Assembly: GCA_002438505.1 (NCBI GenBank)
Contig: DJPI01000068.1
Span: 1-41,563, forward strand
DNA length: 41,563 nt
DNA from: Ruminococcaceae bacterium UBA6416
GTDB taxonomy: Bacteria; Bacillota; Clostridia; Oscillospirales; Acutalibacteraceae
Direction of reading: 5' to 3'
The position numbers and the translations under genes were made by a program. The notes below the pieces were generated by a model. It searched no databases and was not told the origin of the DNA. It was given only the letters and a program-made list of their open reading frames with translations. Below, piece after piece: positions 15,669 through 23,692 of this stretch (positions are counted from its first letter, which is position 1; each line of letters begins with the position of its first letter).

Positions 15669-17399
15669 TCAAATTACCCAGCTTTGGCTGTCATTCTGAA
15701 TGTCAACCATATGGGAATAGATTCCGTTTTTCTTATAAAGCTCGTTCGGCGCGCCTTGCTCGGCAACAATACCGTCTGAAAGAACAACAATTTTGTCCGC
15801 TCCGGCAACGGTACGCATTCGGTGGGCGATGACAAGAACGGTTTTGTTTTTAATCAGCCTTGAAAGCGCCGTTTGAATCAGCGTTTCGTTTTCAACGTCA
15901 AGACTCGCAGTAGCCTCATCAAGAAGAATAATCGGTGCGTCTTTCAAAAATGCGCGTGCAATGGAAATTCGCTGGCGCTCTCCGCCGGAAAGCTCACAGC
16001 CGTTTTCACCGATATCTGTATCCCATTTTTCGGGCAGCTTTTCAACAAACTCCTCACAGTTTGCAAGTTTTGCCGCCGCAAGAACTTCCTCGTCCGTGGC
16101 GTCCTTTTTTCCAAGGCGAATGTTTTCCGCAACCGTGTTGTCAAACAGTGTAACATCCTGAAAAACGATTGAATAAAGGCTCATAAGCTTTTCAGGGTCA
16201 ACGCCGGAAATGTCCATTCCGCCAACGGTGATTTTGCCCGCTTGATTATCCCAAAATCTTGCTGCAAGGCGCGAGACTGTTGTTTTTCCGCCGCCGGACG
16301 GGCCAACAAGCGCCGTAACCTCACCCTGCTTTGCAGTGAAGGAGACGTCTTTCAAAACGGTTTCGCCGCTGTTATACGCGAATCCAACGTGGTCAAAAAC
16401 AATGTCGTAGCCGTCATTTGTGAGCATTTCCTTTCCCTGCTGAATCGGGTGGTCAAAAATTTCATTCATCCGGGCAACATTGGTGCGCATTGCAATAATT
16501 GCCGCAAGGTTTTGAAGCGCGGCCTGCATTGGATCATAAAGGCGCGAGGCAACAAGAAGGAACATGAAAAGGGTCAGAACATCAATGCTGCCGTTTATGA
16601 AAAGAATTGAACCGGCGAGGGCAACGGACGCAATTCCGAGCTTCAGCACCATTCCGGCCGAGGTTACAAAAACGGCGGTTGTCAGCTCTGCGCTGATGGA
16701 CTGTTTTTCAACGCCCATAATTTTTTGCGCAAGTCCTTTGAGATAGCCTTTTTCTGCGTTGTTTGCTTTAAGGTCACGGACTGTTTCAATGTATTCCTGA
16801 ATACCGTCTGCGCATTCCATTTTAACTTTCATGCTTTTAGCCTGGACTTTGTCCTGAACTTTATAGCTCAAAATAACAATAAGCGCCGAAACGGGAATTA
16901 CCCAAAGAGCGGCAAGCGCCATGCGCGGCTCAAAAAAGAACATTCCGAGGGCAATAAGTACAGTTGAAATGAGCGAGCCGAAAAGGCCGGGGATAAAGTG
17001 TGAACACGTTTTTTCAAGCACCTCACAGTCGGCCATGATGGTGCTTGTTAAGTCTGCAAGATCTTTTTTTCCAAAAAATGACAGCGGAAGCTTGCGCAGC
17101 TGTTCGGCAAGGTTCAGACGGCGCTTTCCGCTTTCTTCATATGTTGTGAAGAATGTGTTGTTGTATTGGAACCACGTTGTAACGAGTATCGCCACAAAGC
17201 AAAGAATGCAGCCAAAGATGTAAAAGATAACCCTTTTTCCGTGAACTGTGCCGTCCATAAGGTCGGCAACAATAAAGTATAAAAATGTTGTCGGAAGCAT
17301 AAAAGCAATGTTTTGAAAGGCGCAGGCAATAATGCCCTTGATGAGACCTGCGGCGCCTTCCTTTGAGCAGGCTGTTGCTCTTTGAATCATTTTGATCAT
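15669..17399 (-). CDS. ABC transporter, fused permease and ATPase (second subunit)
   Basis: This 576-residue type IV (exporter-fold) ABC half-transporter has six predicted helices in residues 1-310, then the ATPase. Walker A is GPSGGGKTT, the signature LSGGERQR, Walker B IILLDEATASLD and the H-loop IAHRMRT. All are consensus, so this site should be active. It begins 3 bases after the preceding ABC gene and very likely forms a heterodimer with it. Paired genes of this type include drug exporters and the YbtPQ/IrtAB-like siderophore transporters, whose fold is the same although some import. The substrate is unknown. Confidence 0.9.
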   Translation of the reverse strand: MIKMIQRATACSKEGAAGLIKGIIACAFQNIAFMLPTTFLYFIVADLMDGTVHGKRVIFYIFGCILCFVAILVTTWFQYNNTFFTTYEESGKRRLNLAEQLRKLPLSFFGKKDLADLTSTIMADCEVLEKTCSHFIPGLFGSLISTVLIALGMFFFEPRMALAALWVIPVSALIVILSYKVQDKVQAKSMKVKMECADGIQEYIETVRDLKANNAEKGYLKGLAQKIMGVEKQSISAELTTAVFVTSAGMVLKLGIASVALAGSILFINGSIDVLTLFMFLLVASRLYDPMQAALQNLAAIIAMRTNVARMNEIFDHPIQQGKEMLTNDGYDIVFDHVGFAYNSGETVLKDVSFTAKQGEVTALVGPSGGGKTTVSRLAARFWDNQAGKITVGGMDISGVDPEKLMSLYSIVFQDVTLFDNTVAENIRLGKKDATDEEVLAAAKLANCEEFVEKLPEKWDTDIGENGCELSGGERQRISIARAFLKDAPIILLDEATASLDVENETLIQTALSRLIKNKTVLVIAHRMRTVAGADKIVVLSDGIVAEQGAPNELYKKNGIYSHMVDIQNDSQSWVI

Positions 17400-17402
17400 A
17401 AC

Positions 17403-19172
17403 TTAACCCTCCTTTTCAACTTTCCACTGAACGGAAGAACAGTAATCGGCCCACATTTTTGCAAAAAGACCATCCTTTGTGCAAAGGGCATCGCGCTTTC
17501 CGCTCTCGGCAATTTTTCCGTCTTTGATGACATAAATGCAGTCTGCGTTTGCAACCGTTGAGAGCCTGTGCGCAATCATGATGACGGTTTTTCCTTTTGC
17601 AAGCTTGGCAAAAGCAGCCTGAACTCTGGCCTCATTGTCCGGGTCGGCAAAAGCCGTGGCCTCGTCCAAAATTATTATCGGTGCGTTTTTAAGAACAGCG
17701 CGGGCGATTGCAAGTCTCTGCTGTTCTCCGCCGGAGAGATAAATGCCTTTGGTGCCGATAACCGTGTCAACACCTTGTGGAAGCTTTTCAATGATGTCCG
17801 AACACTGCGCGGCCTGAAGCGCGGCCAGAACCTCCGCTTTTGTTGCGTCCGGTTTTCCCATTTTGACGTTTTCAAGAACCGACGCCTTAATGAGGCGGCT
17901 GTTTTGGAAAACGAAGGACACTGTGTCCATCAGCTTTTCTTTTGGAATGTCTTTAACGTCTGCGCCGCCGATTTTAATGCTGCCGCTCTGAACGTCAAAA
18001 AAGCGCGAGATCAGGCTTGCGAGCGTTGATTTTCCGCCGCCGGACGGGCCAACAAAAGCCACGGTCTGACCCGGTTCAATCCTGAGTGAAACGCCGTCTA
18101 TGACGTTGTGCTTGCCGTCATAGCTGAATTTGACACCGCTTAGCTCAACCGAGGAATCCGCCGGCATTTTCGGACTTCTGCTTTCGCTCATCTCTGCGGC
18201 GCCGAGAACCGAATCCACTCTTTCCATTGCGTCGGCAACAATCATGTTGTTCTCGCTCATATACATGATTTTTGTTAGCGTGAGTGAAATGACCGGTGTA
18301 ATGATTATGTAAAACAAAAGGTTGAGCAAAAACTCGTTTGTAACGCCGTTTCTTGTAATGAGCAGCGCACCGGCTATAAGAAAGGCAAAAACACCGTTGA
18401 TTGCGGCTGTGTAAAGCATCATTGGAGTGCGCAGCTGCTTTGTATAGGCGATTACCCATTTTTCGTATTCATCTATTGTTCCCTTGAATTTTTTGAACGA
18501 GAACACCGACTGACCGAAAGTTTTGACAACCGGAATTCCGCGGACATATTCAACGGCTTCATTTGACATTGCGGCAAGGGCGTTGTTATACTGCTTCATT
18601 TTTTCTTCCATGCGCTTGCCTGTCATTGATGACATTATGAGAAAACCGAGAACAACCGGAGCAAGGCTCAAAAGTCCGAGCCGCCAGTCAAAAGCCAACA
18701 GCAAAACAAGCAGGCCGACCGGTGTTGCAATGGCCGCATACTTGTCCGGAAGCTGGTGCGCAAGAAATGTTTCCGTGGCGCCGGTGCTGTCATTGATAAT
18801 TTTGCGCAGCTTTCCGCTTCCAAAAGAGTCAACAAAGCCGAGCGGGAGTTTTGCAATGTGTGAAACAAGTTCAATGCGCATATTGGTTGCAACTCTGAAA
18901 GCCGAAAGATGTGAGCAAAGCAACGCTCCGATATATATCAGCAGCGATAAAACGGCAAAAAGCATTGCCATCACTCCGTAATGCTTGAGTCCGCCCACAT
19001 TTTCAAAATTTGGCGAAACATCAAGAACCTCATTAATGATCTTCCAGATGTACCAAAACGGAACAAGCGCAACAAGTGCGCTCACAGTTGACAGCACCCA
19101 AGAAGCATAGGTCATATACCGATGCTTTCCGGCGTATCTCATCAGCCTTGAAAGATTTGATTGCTTTTTCAA
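17403..19172 (-). CDS. ABC transporter, fused permease and ATPase (first subunit)
   Basis: This 589-residue exporter-fold ABC half-transporter has an N-terminal basic stretch, six helices up to about residue 320, then Walker A GPSGGGKST, signature LSGGEQQR, Walker B IIILDEATAFADPD and H-loop IAHRLST. It starts with TTG (19172-19170) after AAGGAG at 9-base spacing. Both partners have intact catalytic glutamates, unlike many heterodimers with one degenerate site. The 400-bp upstream region carries paired palindromes, so expression is probably regulated. Iron or siderophore handling and drug export are the main alternatives. Confidence 0.9.
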   Translation of the reverse strand: MKKQSNLSRLMRYAGKHRYMTYASWVLSTVSALVALVPFWYIWKIINEVLDVSPNFENVGGLKHYGVMAMLFAVLSLLIYIGALLCSHLSAFRVATNMRIELVSHIAKLPLGFVDSFGSGKLRKIINDSTGATETFLAHQLPDKYAAIATPVGLLVLLLAFDWRLGLLSLAPVVLGFLIMSSMTGKRMEEKMKQYNNALAAMSNEAVEYVRGIPVVKTFGQSVFSFKKFKGTIDEYEKWVIAYTKQLRTPMMLYTAAINGVFAFLIAGALLITRNGVTNEFLLNLLFYIIITPVISLTLTKIMYMSENNMIVADAMERVDSVLGAAEMSESRSPKMPADSSVELSGVKFSYDGKHNVIDGVSLRIEPGQTVAFVGPSGGGKSTLASLISRFFDVQSGSIKIGGADVKDIPKEKLMDTVSFVFQNSRLIKASVLENVKMGKPDATKAEVLAALQAAQCSDIIEKLPQGVDTVIGTKGIYLSGGEQQRLAIARAVLKNAPIIILDEATAFADPDNEARVQAAFAKLAKGKTVIMIAHRLSTVANADCIYVIKDGKIAESGKRDALCTKDGLFAKMWADYCSSVQWKVEKEG

Positions 19173-19201
19173 GGGAAACCACTCCTTATTCAGATTAATA
19201 T

Positions 19202-19232
19202 ATTATGATGAAGAAAGGACGTTGCCTTTCAA
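19202..19232 (-). promoter_or_regulatory. weak proximal promoter candidate for the ABC operon
   Basis: On the minus strand TTGAAA (19232-19227) and CATAAT (19207-19202) are 19 bases apart, which is long. It would start transcription about 20 bases before the ribosome site. The palindrome at 19244-19257 lies just upstream. Confidence 0.35.
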
Positions 19233-19243
19233 AATCATTTTGA

Positions 19244-19257
19244 TTAGCGGTGGCTAA
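19244..19257. promoter_or_regulatory. palindrome A, TTAGC-N4-GCTAA
   Basis: TTAGCGGTGGCTAA is an inverted repeat with 5-bp arms and a 4-base centre. The same arms recur at 19328-19343, 85 bp away, and GCTAA recurs alone at 19263. The arms recall DtxR/IdeR-like or TetR/MarR-like sites but match no consensus well. Confidence 0.5.
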
Positions 19258-19327
19258 CCGATGCTAAGAATGCCGCCTAATAGCTGCAACGCATTGGGAA
19301 ACAGGAATGCGTCACTAAAGCAATATG

Positions 19328-19343
19328 GTTAGCGGCTGCTAAC
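19328..19343. promoter_or_regulatory. palindrome B, GTTAGC-N4-GCTAAC
   Basis: GTTAGCGGCTGCTAAC has perfect 6-bp arms. It repeats the arms of palindrome A, which argues for one regulator or one RNA fold using both. It is downstream of the 19396-19424 promoter on the minus strand. Confidence 0.5.
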
Positions 19344-19351
19344 TTACATTA

Positions 19352-19376
19352 TTTTAAAAAGCTGCCCAACGGCAGC
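19352..19376 (-). terminator. intrinsic terminator-type hairpin (minus strand)
   Basis: On the minus strand GCTGCC-GTTG-GGCAGC is followed directly by TTTTTAAAAT. It could end the esterase transcript or a short RNA from the promoter at 19396-19424, or attenuate the ABC operon. Confidence 0.65.
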
Positions 19377-19395
19377 GACAAAGTAAAGCAAACGA

Positions 19396-19424
19396 ATTGT
19401 ATCACTACTGCACAAAAAATGCAA
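19396..19424 (-). promoter_or_regulatory. promoter candidate upstream of the hairpin
   Basis: On the minus strand TTGCAT (19424-19419) and TACAAT (19401-19396) are 17 bases apart. Transcription would begin about 13 bases before the terminator-type hairpin and some 215 bases before the ABC start codon. Confidence 0.45.
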
Positions 19425-19571
19425 TAGGTTTTTGTAAGAAAAGTTAATTTGCCAAGGAGGGGTCGGTGCAAAAGCAAGGCGACCCCTCTGAAGTATTCGG
19501 CGATTGATCAATATAATAATTTTATCTGAAACCAAACTTTAAGCCATCAGATATTATAATCCGGCTTATAA

Positions 19572-20462
19572 TCACTTGACAAGATATGAAAGCGCATAGT
19601 CATTAATAAGACTGTCCGCCTTTTCCTGACATTCAGGGTCGTTTGAAAGATTGTGGCCTGAGTTGGGATACGTAATGAAGTCATGCTTAACACCGAATGC
19701 ATCAAGCGCAGCATTGAGAACAACCGCGTTTGAATATGGAACTGTGGTGTCTCTTTGGCCGTGTGTTATAATTGTCGGTGGGCAGGATGTGCTGGCATAG
19801 GTGAGAGGTGAAGCCTTTGCAAGCGCGGCAGAAGCTTTTCCGAAATTACTTTTGTTGAACTTGTAACCGCAGGCTTTGGACATAAGTTCATAAACAAAGT
19901 CCGGACTTCCAACGGTTGAATACGGAGGATAAAAACCGGAATCGGCAAGATTTGTCGGGCCGCAGTTTGAAACAATGCAGGCAATTCTCATCGGAGCGCT
20001 TGTGATGTGGGAGTAACCGTAAAGCAGCGAGAGGTGGGCTCCGGCGGAGTAGCCTATGAGCATAACGCGGTTGATATTTATGTTGATTTCGTTGCCTTTT
20101 GCGCGTATTGCCTTGAGCGCACTGTCAATGTCATCCATGATGTCAAAAACGTCAACGGAATCGCTGACATAACGGTAGTTCATTGTTGCCGCGGCAACAC
20201 CCATGCCCTCGCAGGTCTTTTTGAGAATATCCTTGCTGCACGAGGATTTGTCTCCGGAAATCCATGCACCTCCGTGGATAAACAGAACAAGGCCGCAGCT
20301 TTTTCCTTTTGCACTCGCCGGAACAAAGAGGTCAAGAACCTGGCGCTCTTCAGTGCCATACTTGAGATCGGAATAAGAGACGCTCTTAACCTTGTTTCCG
20401 CCGAAAAGAGAAGCAAAAAACGCAAAAATTGCCATGAAAAATGAAACTATTCTCTTGAACAT
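19572..20462 (-). CDS. Alpha/beta hydrolase, carbohydrate-esterase/lipase-like, with N-terminal signal or anchor
   Basis: This 296-residue serine esterase has an oxyanion motif HGGAW (63-67), nucleophile S139 in GYSAG, acid D238 in GQRDTTVPY and H270 in NSGHNLS, a complete triad. Residues 1-22 (KRIVSFFMAIFAFFASLFGG) are basic then hydrophobic, suggesting export or membrane anchoring. The family includes acetyl-xylan and feruloyl esterases and short-chain lipases, so polysaccharide de-esterification at the cell surface is plausible. GGAG precedes the ATG. It is transcribed alone from its own promoter. Confidence 0.87.
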   Translation of the reverse strand: MFKRIVSFFMAIFAFFASLFGGNKVKSVSYSDLKYGTEERQVLDLFVPASAKGKSCGLVLFIHGGAWISGDKSSCSKDILKKTCEGMGVAAATMNYRYVSDSVDVFDIMDDIDSALKAIRAKGNEINININRVMLIGYSAGAHLSLLYGYSHITSAPMRIACIVSNCGPTNLADSGFYPPYSTVGSPDFVYELMSKACGYKFNKSNFGKASAALAKASPLTYASTSCPPTIITHGQRDTTVPYSNAVVLNAALDAFGVKHDFITYPNSGHNLSNDPECQEKADSLINDYALSYLVK

Positions 20463-20495
20463 ATGTATTTCTCCTTAAATGAAAAAGTTTTCTCT

Positions 20496-20524
20496 ATTGT
20501 ACAATATAAAAAGATTTTTGTCAA
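20496..20524 (-). promoter_or_regulatory. promoter for the alpha/beta hydrolase
   Basis: On the minus strand TTGACA (20524-20519) and TACAAT (20501-20496) are 17 bases apart, about 34 bases before the ATG. Confidence 0.75.
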
Positions 20525-20616
20525 CATCTTAATTATATTGTGCTCAAAAAACTATATAGTCAAATGGTTTGGTGCTTGCTTGACGCCGACTTAAAGTGAA
20601 CTTTCACAAAAAAGTC

Positions 20617-20645
20617 TTGCTATTTTTGTATAAATCATGTATAGT
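20617..20645 (+). promoter_or_regulatory. promoter for the SulP-like/MBL pair
   Basis: TTGCTA (20617-20622) and TATAGT (20640-20645) are 17 bases apart. An inverted repeat GTGAA-CT-TTCAC lies about 10 bases upstream of the -35 and could be an operator. Confidence 0.6.
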
Positions 20646-20684
20646 TAATTGACTTAGATTTTGTTTTAAAAACAGGTGTGTTGA

Positions 20685-21842
20685 ATGAAAGAGAAAAATA
20701 AAACCTTGTCATCCGAACTGCTTTTCGGTCTGACTGCCGCCGGAAAGGTTTTTCTTCCTGCGTTTGCGGCGGCGGCCTGCCTTTCGCTGAATGTGTATTA
20801 CGCCCTTGTTTCATCGATTGTTTGCCTCGCTCTGTCCGTTTCGCTCAAAAAAAAGCTGCTTTCTGTGAATGCATTTTTGCTTGTGCCGGTGATTTTTGTT
20901 GCTGCCTCTGCCGGAAAAGGCGCCTTACCGCTTACCGTTGTTTTGGGCTCGGCGCTCTGCGTTCTGCTTTCGCTTTCAAAAAAGCCGCTCGCATTTCCGG
21001 ATTATATCAAATCCGGGGCGGCAATAGGTCTTGCATTCTGTGCAACGGTGCTGTTGACAACATATTATTTTGGAATCGGAGCAACCGGAAGCACAACTTT
21101 TGAAATGCTTAAAAACTATCGCTATCTCGGTTTTCACCCGAACTGGCGCGGTGTGTTTTACGGAACGGTTACGCTTTTTTTGATGATTATCTATCCTTAC
21201 AGGTTCAAAAAGCTTTCAAAGTGTCTTCCGGCTGAATTTGTTTCCTTGATTTTTCCGCTTGTTTTGAACCTTTTTCTCAATCCGGATAAAAGTTCAACAC
21301 CGATTCTTGAAGTTGGCGCCCTTTCCGATATGGCGGCTCTGACCGGCGTTAAAAGTTTTCTTCCGATTGCGAACCTTTCGGTGTATTCAAACGGTGAAAA
21401 TATTCTTTTCGCCGTTAAGGGCGCGTTTGCACTTGCAGCTGTCTGGGCACTTTTCAAGCCGCAGGAAAAAACCGATTCGCTCACAGCTGCTACGTGCGGC
21501 GCTGCTTCCGGCTTGCTCGGCGGCTTTCCGGCTGCTCGGCGGAACATTCTTCAATATACTTCCGCTTCGGCGTTTGCAGCCTTGGCCGTGACTGTTTTGG
21601 TCGCCGTTCTTTGTCCCGGTGTGCTTGCAAGGATGCCTTTGCATTCCCTCGCTTCAATGATGATTGTCTCGGTCTGGCAGAGAGCTCCGTTTAAGAAAGC
21701 CGCGCCCGTGTTCGCAAAAAAAGATTTTGTCGGTCTTGCACTGTTTTTCGTCAGTGCACTCGGGTTTGTTTTTCTTGACCCATTCATGGCTGCTATCCTT
21801 TGTGTTGTTTTTTCCATTGCGGCAGGGAGGTTGAAATCATGA
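20685..21842 (+). CDS. SulP-like integral membrane transporter lacking a STAS domain
   Basis: This 385-residue protein has about ten to twelve hydrophobic segments. The opening ELLFGLTAAGKVFLPAFAAAACLSLNVYYALVSSIV, PAEFVSLIFPLVLN, GLLGGFPAARRN and LHSLASMMIVSVWQ are spaced like the conserved blocks of SulP anion permeases (GLxGGxPxxxxxxR type). The match is distant and the usual cytoplasmic STAS domain is absent. A secondary anion or nucleobase-type transporter is likely, but the substrate is unknown. The ribosome site is weak (AGGTG). Its stop overlaps the next ATG by 4 bases, so the two are translationally coupled. Confidence 0.6.
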   Translation: MKEKNKTLSSELLFGLTAAGKVFLPAFAAAACLSLNVYYALVSSIVCLALSVSLKKKLLSVNAFLLVPVIFVAASAGKGALPLTVVLGSALCVLLSLSKKPLAFPDYIKSGAAIGLAFCATVLLTTYYFGIGATGSTTFEMLKNYRYLGFHPNWRGVFYGTVTLFLMIIYPYRFKKLSKCLPAEFVSLIFPLVLNLFLNPDKSSTPILEVGALSDMAALTGVKSFLPIANLSVYSNGENILFAVKGAFALAAVWALFKPQEKTDSLTAATCGAASGLLGGFPAARRNILQYTSASAFAALAVTVLVAVLCPGVLARMPLHSLASMMIVSVWQRAPFKKAAPVFAKKDFVGLALFFVSALGFVFLDPFMAAILCVVFSIAAGRLKS

Positions 21843-22876
21843 ATAAAAAAGCAGCTGCCGAAAAAAAGGTTGTGAACAAAAGGAAGCTTGCGGCTGACAT
21901 TTTGAGAAGTCTTGTTGTTATTGTGATGATCTCGGTTTTTGCGCTTGATGCTTACACCCTTGTTCTTTGCAATATATATGAAAAGCGGTATTCCTTCACA
22001 ACCGAAACATTTGACCACAAAAGCGGTGATGACAGGATACACTTTCTGAACACAGCAAACTCGGATTGCATACTTATTGAAAGCAACGGACGCTTTGCGC
22101 TTGTTGATTCCGGCGAGGGAAACCGCAACCCACGCAAAAAGACCGAATATCACGGCTTTCGTGATGATGTGATAAACTATCTCAAAAAAGTCACGGCCGG
22201 AAAAGACGGAAAAGCTCATCTTGACTTCATTCTCGGAACGCACTGTCATTATGACCATTACGGAAACTTTGAAGACATAATCAAGGATGACGGAATAATC
22301 ATTGACAAAGCTTATTTTAAAGTTTTTGATTCGGGTGTCGGAACAAATCTCGAAAGTGAAGGCTGGGGCAATGCCGAAACCTATAACGCAATTATGTCCG
22401 CGCTGAAGGAAAAGAATATCCCCGTAATCAGTGATATTCCGGACAAGGAATTTATGTTCGGCGATTTTAAACTGAAATTTTTCAATACCGTTACGCCGGA
22501 TGACCTCAAAGGCAACGGCGAAAACGCTGCAAGTATCGGAATAAAGCTGACAAAAGGGGAGCGCACGGCTTTTCTTGCCGCGGACTTCACGGCGAATTCC
22601 GGCCTTGAACAGCGGTACGGCGATGAAATCGGTCACGTTGACCTTTTGAAAATCGGCCACCACGGCTATTTCGGCTCGTCCTCAAAAAGCTTTCTCAAGA
22701 AGCTTTCTCCGAAGATTGCGATAGTTACAAACTACCTTGGAAAGATTTATCCGAATGTTAAATGGAATCTTACCGTTGCGGCAAAAGTACCGATTTATTC
22801 CTGTGTGAACCGTGACGGAATTGTTGCAACATTTACAGATAATAATGAGATTCTCCTGACCGACCACGCAATGTGA
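21839..22876 (+). CDS. Membrane-anchored metallo-beta-lactamase-fold hydrolase (ComEC C-terminal-like)
   Basis: This 345-residue protein has a Lys-rich N-terminus, one transmembrane segment (about 25-45) and an outside domain. The metal site is H135-C-H137-Y-D139-H140 within GTHCHYDHYGN; further metal ligands are expected at AADFTA and KIGHHGYFGSS. The sequence resembles the MBL domain of ComEC/Rec2 and related extracellular nucleases or phosphodiesterases more than antibiotic beta-lactamases. ATG 21839 overlaps the stop of the SulP-like gene (ATGA) after GGGAGG. The function of the pair is unknown. Confidence 0.82.
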   Translation: MNKKAAAEKKVVNKRKLAADILRSLVVIVMISVFALDAYTLVLCNIYEKRYSFTTETFDHKSGDDRIHFLNTANSDCILIESNGRFALVDSGEGNRNPRKKTEYHGFRDDVINYLKKVTAGKDGKAHLDFILGTHCHYDHYGNFEDIIKDDGIIIDKAYFKVFDSGVGTNLESEGWGNAETYNAIMSALKEKNIPVISDIPDKEFMFGDFKLKFFNTVTPDDLKGNGENAASIGIKLTKGERTAFLAADFTANSGLEQRYGDEIGHVDLLKIGHHGYFGSSSKSFLKKLSPKIAIVTNYLGKIYPNVKWNLTVAAKVPIYSCVNRDGIVATFTDNNEILLTDHAM

Positions 22877-22979
22877 TTTTCTTGGGTACTCAACAGACGG
22901 TTAAACGGATAACGCCGCATTCAAATATAATGAAAAAAAGCACTTTTGCGGATATTTTTGCAGAAATTTCAAAAACTAC

Positions 22980-23008
22980 TTGACAAAAGCAAAGAGCGGT
23001 AGTATTAT
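22980..23008 (+). promoter_or_regulatory. promoter for infC-rpmI-rplT
   Basis: TTGACA (22980-22985) and TATTAT (23003-23008) are 17 bases apart. The start is expected near 23015, giving a leader of about 136 nt. Confidence 0.8.
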
Positions 23009-23043
23009 ATTCAGGCAACAAAGCAGAGCATTGTTTCGTTCTC

Positions 23044-23150
23044 ACCTTCCGAATTTTGTTTTTGAAGGTCAATAACTTCTTGAAGTCATTGTGCGTGAAC
23101 GGAGAAACTCTGTTCACGCTTTTAGTTTTTTACCTAATTTTTGGAGGTGT
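23044..23150 (+). promoter_or_regulatory. infC operon leader with attenuator (L20-leader type)
   Basis: The leader has an ACCTTC/GAAGGT stem (23044-23049 with 23064-23069), alternative CTTC/GAAG pairings at 23064-23086, and then a terminator hairpin. In Bacillus, L20 binds such a leader and promotes premature termination. The same logic is inferred from position and structure; the L20-binding mimic itself was not proven. Confidence 0.6.
23093..23131 (+). terminator. attenuator terminator before infC
   Basis: GCGTGAACGGAG (23093-23104) pairs with CTCTGTTCACGC (23108-23119), one G-U pair, AAA loop, followed by a T-rich tract to 23131. It lies between the promoter and the coding sequence, so it must be conditional. 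Confidence 0.8.
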
Positions 23151-23675
23151 ATGAACATCGCTATCAAAGAAATGCAGATCAATGAGGAAATCAGAGACAG
23201 AGAGCTTCGCGTTATCGCTGCGGACGGCGAGCCTATCGGCATTATGTCTGCCGCAGAGGCGCTGAAGATCGCTGAGGAAAAAAATCTTGATCTTGTCAAA
23301 ATTGCTCCTCAGGCTAAACCGCCGGTGTGCAAAATCATGGATTACGGGAAATATCGCTTTGAACAGACCAAACGCGAAAAAGAAGCAAGGAAAAATCAGC
23401 GTGTTATTGAAATTAAGGAAATTCGCCTTTCTCTCAATATCGACAAGCATGACTTTGAAACAAAGGTCAATCACGCAAAGCGCTTTCTTGAAAGCGGAAA
23501 CAAGGTCAAGGTTTCAATCCGTTTCCGCGGCCGTGAAATGGCTCACCCGGAAAACGGTCTTGTAACAATGAGCAACTTCTCGGAAGCCTGCTCTGAGTTC
23601 AGCTCGGTTGAAAAACCGGCTAAGCTCGAGGGTCGTTCAATGCAGATGTTCCTTGCACCGAAAACAAAAAAGTAA
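23151..23675 (+). CDS. infC: Translation initiation factor IF-3
   Basis: This 174-residue factor binds the 30S subunit and checks the start codon-initiator tRNA pair. The N-domain reads INEEIRDRELRVIAADGEPIGIMS and the signature KIMDYGKYRFEQTKREKEARKNQR leads into the C-domain (IRLSLNIDKHDFETKVNHAKRFLESGNKVKVSIRFRGRE). ATG 23151 follows TTGGAGG; an open GTG frame from 23091 overlaps the attenuator and is rejected. It is the first gene of the classic infC-rpmI-rplT operon. Confidence 0.97.
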   Translation: MNIAIKEMQINEEIRDRELRVIAADGEPIGIMSAAEALKIAEEKNLDLVKIAPQAKPPVCKIMDYGKYRFEQTKREKEARKNQRVIEIKEIRLSLNIDKHDFETKVNHAKRFLESGNKVKVSIRFRGREMAHPENGLVTMSNFSEACSEFSSVEKPAKLEGRSMQMFLAPKTKK

Positions 23676-23692
23676 TTACAGGAGGAAAAATC

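Larger units (their letters stand above)
19173..19571 (-). other. palindrome- and hairpin-rich region upstream of the ABC operon
   Basis: This 399-bp gap between the esterase and the ABC genes has no convincing gene. Reading the minus strand from 19571 it holds a 7-bp inverted repeat (19553-19572), a 9-bp hairpin (arms 19457-19465 and 19480-19488), a promoter (19424-19396), a terminator-type hairpin (19376-19352), two TTAGC-N4-GCTAA palindromes, and an ACGCATT/AATGCGT stem (about 19290-19313). The palindromes could act as DNA operators or fold in a leader RNA. A 63-codon frame crosses it (19535-19344) but lacks a ribosome site. Confidence 0.6.

Noticed and set aside
19344..19535. 63-codon minus-strand frame as a gene
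   Set aside because: No ribosome site; it crosses the terminator hairpin and a 9-bp hairpin, so a non-coding element explains it better.
21551..22663. 370-codon minus-strand frame opposite the SulP-like/MBL pair
   Set aside because: It spans the antisense of two coupled genes and shows no domain; the plus-strand proteins have clear motifs.
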